Part shown: positions 4,551-5,361 of the stretch, piece after piece
Numbering within the stretch: the stretch's first letter is position 1
Layout: each line of letters starts with the position of its first letter
Program-made: the position numbers and the translations under genes
Notes under the pieces: generated by a model
The model's input: only the letters and a program-made list of their open reading frames with translations
Databases searched by the model: none
Told to the model about the DNA's origin: nothing
Assembly (NCBI GenBank): GCA_028679775.1
Contig: JAJRAX010000292.1
Span: forward strand, 1-5,361
Length of the DNA: 5,361 nucleotides
Origin: Methanothrix sp.
GTDB lineage: Archaea > Halobacteriota > Methanosarcinia > Methanotrichales > Methanotrichaceae
Direction: 5' to 3'

Positions 4551-5361
4551 ATGGCAACAATACACCGACCTAGAAGAGGTTCGCTGTCCTACAGCCCCAG
4601 AAAGAGGGCCAAGAGCGAGGTCCCCAGAATCCGGAGCTGGCCTGATGAGGACAAGGCTAGGATGGCAGGATTTGCCGGTTACAAGGCCGGCATGACCCAT
4701 GTCATGATGATAGACGACCGACCTAAGAGCCTCACTGAGGGCATGGAGATCTCCATGCCTGTGACCGTTCTGGAGGTCCCACCCATGAACGTGGTGGCTG
4801 TGCGTGCCTATGAGAACTTCAACGGTGGGCTACGGCCTGCTGGCGAGGCCTGGGCCGAGAACCTCAGCCCCGAGCTATCCCGCGCAATGACTGTGCCCAA
4901 GAAGACTCGCGGAACCTCTCCCGGCGACCTAGAAGCCCTCGGAAACGACATCGTCGATGTCAGAGTTCTCGTGCACACCAATCCTACTCTCGTTTCTGGA
5001 ATTCCCAAGAAGGTCCCAGAGATCATGGAGATGCCCATCAACGGCGGATCCATGCTTGACAGGCTCAAGCTTGCCCAGTCAATGCTCGGCCAGCAGATCC
5101 CTGTCTCCAGCGTCTTTGATCTGGGCGACCTTCTCGACGCCTCTGCCGTTACCAAAGGCAAAGGCCTGCAGGGTCCAGTGCGCCGCTGGGGAATCGCAAT
5201 CGCCAAGAGAAAGCATGCCCGTACCGGCAAGCTAAGGCACGTGGGCAACCTCGGCCCCTGGCATCCATCTCACATCAGCTGGCGCGTTCCGCAGCTCGGC
5301 CAGATGGGATACCACCAGAGAACCGAGTACAACAAGAGGCTCATGTTCATAGGGACCGATG
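4551..5361 (+). CDS. rpl3: 50S ribosomal protein uL3 (L3), 3' end outside window
   Basis: Archaeal/eukaryotic-type uL3, one of the first proteins to bind 23S rRNA; a long loop reaches toward the peptidyl transferase centre. The frame is open for 270 codons to the window edge; archaeal uL3 is normally about 335-340 residues, so roughly 65-70 are missing. Visible landmarks are the basic N-terminus HRPRRGSLSYSPRKRAK (5-21), GFAGYKAGMTHVMMID (40-55), VTVLEVPPM (71-79), TKGKGLQGPVRRWG (201-214), KHARTGKLRHVGNLGPWHPS (221-240) and QLGQMGYHQRTEYNKRL (248-264). The Trp in GPWHPS (residue 237) appears to correspond to the W-finger tryptophan of yeast L3. The gene starts directly after the methyltransferase stop with a strong GGAGG, and should be cotranscribed with it and with rpl4 and further ribosomal genes beyond the window. 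GC is higher and codon use more C-ending than in the NACHT gene, as expected for a highly expressed core gene. Confidence 0.97.
   Translation, partial: MATIHRPRRGSLSYSPRKRAKSEVPRIRSWPDEDKARMAGFAGYKAGMTHVMMIDDRPKSLTEGMEISMPVTVLEVPPMNVVAVRAYENFNGGLRPAGEAWAENLSPELSRAMTVPKKTRGTSPGDLEALGNDIVDVRVLVHTNPTLVSGIPKKVPEIMEMPINGGSMLDRLKLAQSMLGQQIPVSSVFDLGDLLDASAVTKGKGLQGPVRRWGIAIAKRKHARTGKLRHVGNLGPWHPSHISWRVPQLGQMGYHQRTEYNKRLMFIGTD

Noticed and set aside
4808..5248. Long - strand frame (146 codons) and a + frame at 4957-5235 in the rpl3 region
   Set aside because: Both are out-of-frame readings of rpl3, whose C-ending codons suppress stops in other frames; neither product resembles a protein family.

Overview
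The window is archaeal. Its right end holds the start of the S10-spc type ribosomal protein superoperon in the archaeal arrangement: a SPOUT-class RNA methyltransferase gene immediately followed by the gene for ribosomal protein uL3 (rpl3). The uL3 is the archaeal/eukaryotic type, and the promoter upstream is a TTTTTATA box. The moderate GC content, the style of the uL3 sequence and the accessory content suggest a Methanosarcinales/Methanotrichales methanogen, possibly Methanothrix. That genus-level placement is an inference, not demonstrated.

Layout on the + strand: (1) positions 1-186, the 3' end of a GC-rich gene encoding the C-terminal part of a CHAT (caspase-HetF-associated) protease domain, which ends early just after a sharp GC drop; (2) 196-620, a compact hicB-hicA type II toxin-antitoxin pair, antitoxin first, with a TGATG stop/start overlap and a palindrome covering its presumed promoter and ribosome binding site; (3) 621-974, a 354-base gap with no convincing gene but several successive inverted repeats and a degenerate direct repeat; (4) 975-3581, a large NACHT-family STAND NTPase with a helical N-terminal region, complete Walker A and B motifs and a C-terminal run of about 15 pentapeptide repeats, the last seven or eight of which form a 15-nt tandem repeat in the DNA; (5) 3582-3710, the promoter region of the ribosomal operon; (6) 3711-4550, the SPOUT methyltransferase; (7) 4551-5361, rpl3, running off the window.

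The left two thirds look like an accessory, conflict-related block (CHAT remnant, toxin-antitoxin, NACHT NLR-like ATPase) placed directly against a conserved housekeeping operon. The NACHT protein is the best candidate for an interesting system. Its architecture resembles prokaryotic NLR-like antiphage proteins, and the pentapeptide solenoid sits where a sensor domain would be. No nuclease, TIR, protease or membrane-effector domain is recognisable in it, so how it acts cannot be read from the sequence. The methyltransferase and uL3 genes are probably cotranscribed and serve ribosome assembly and rRNA maturation.
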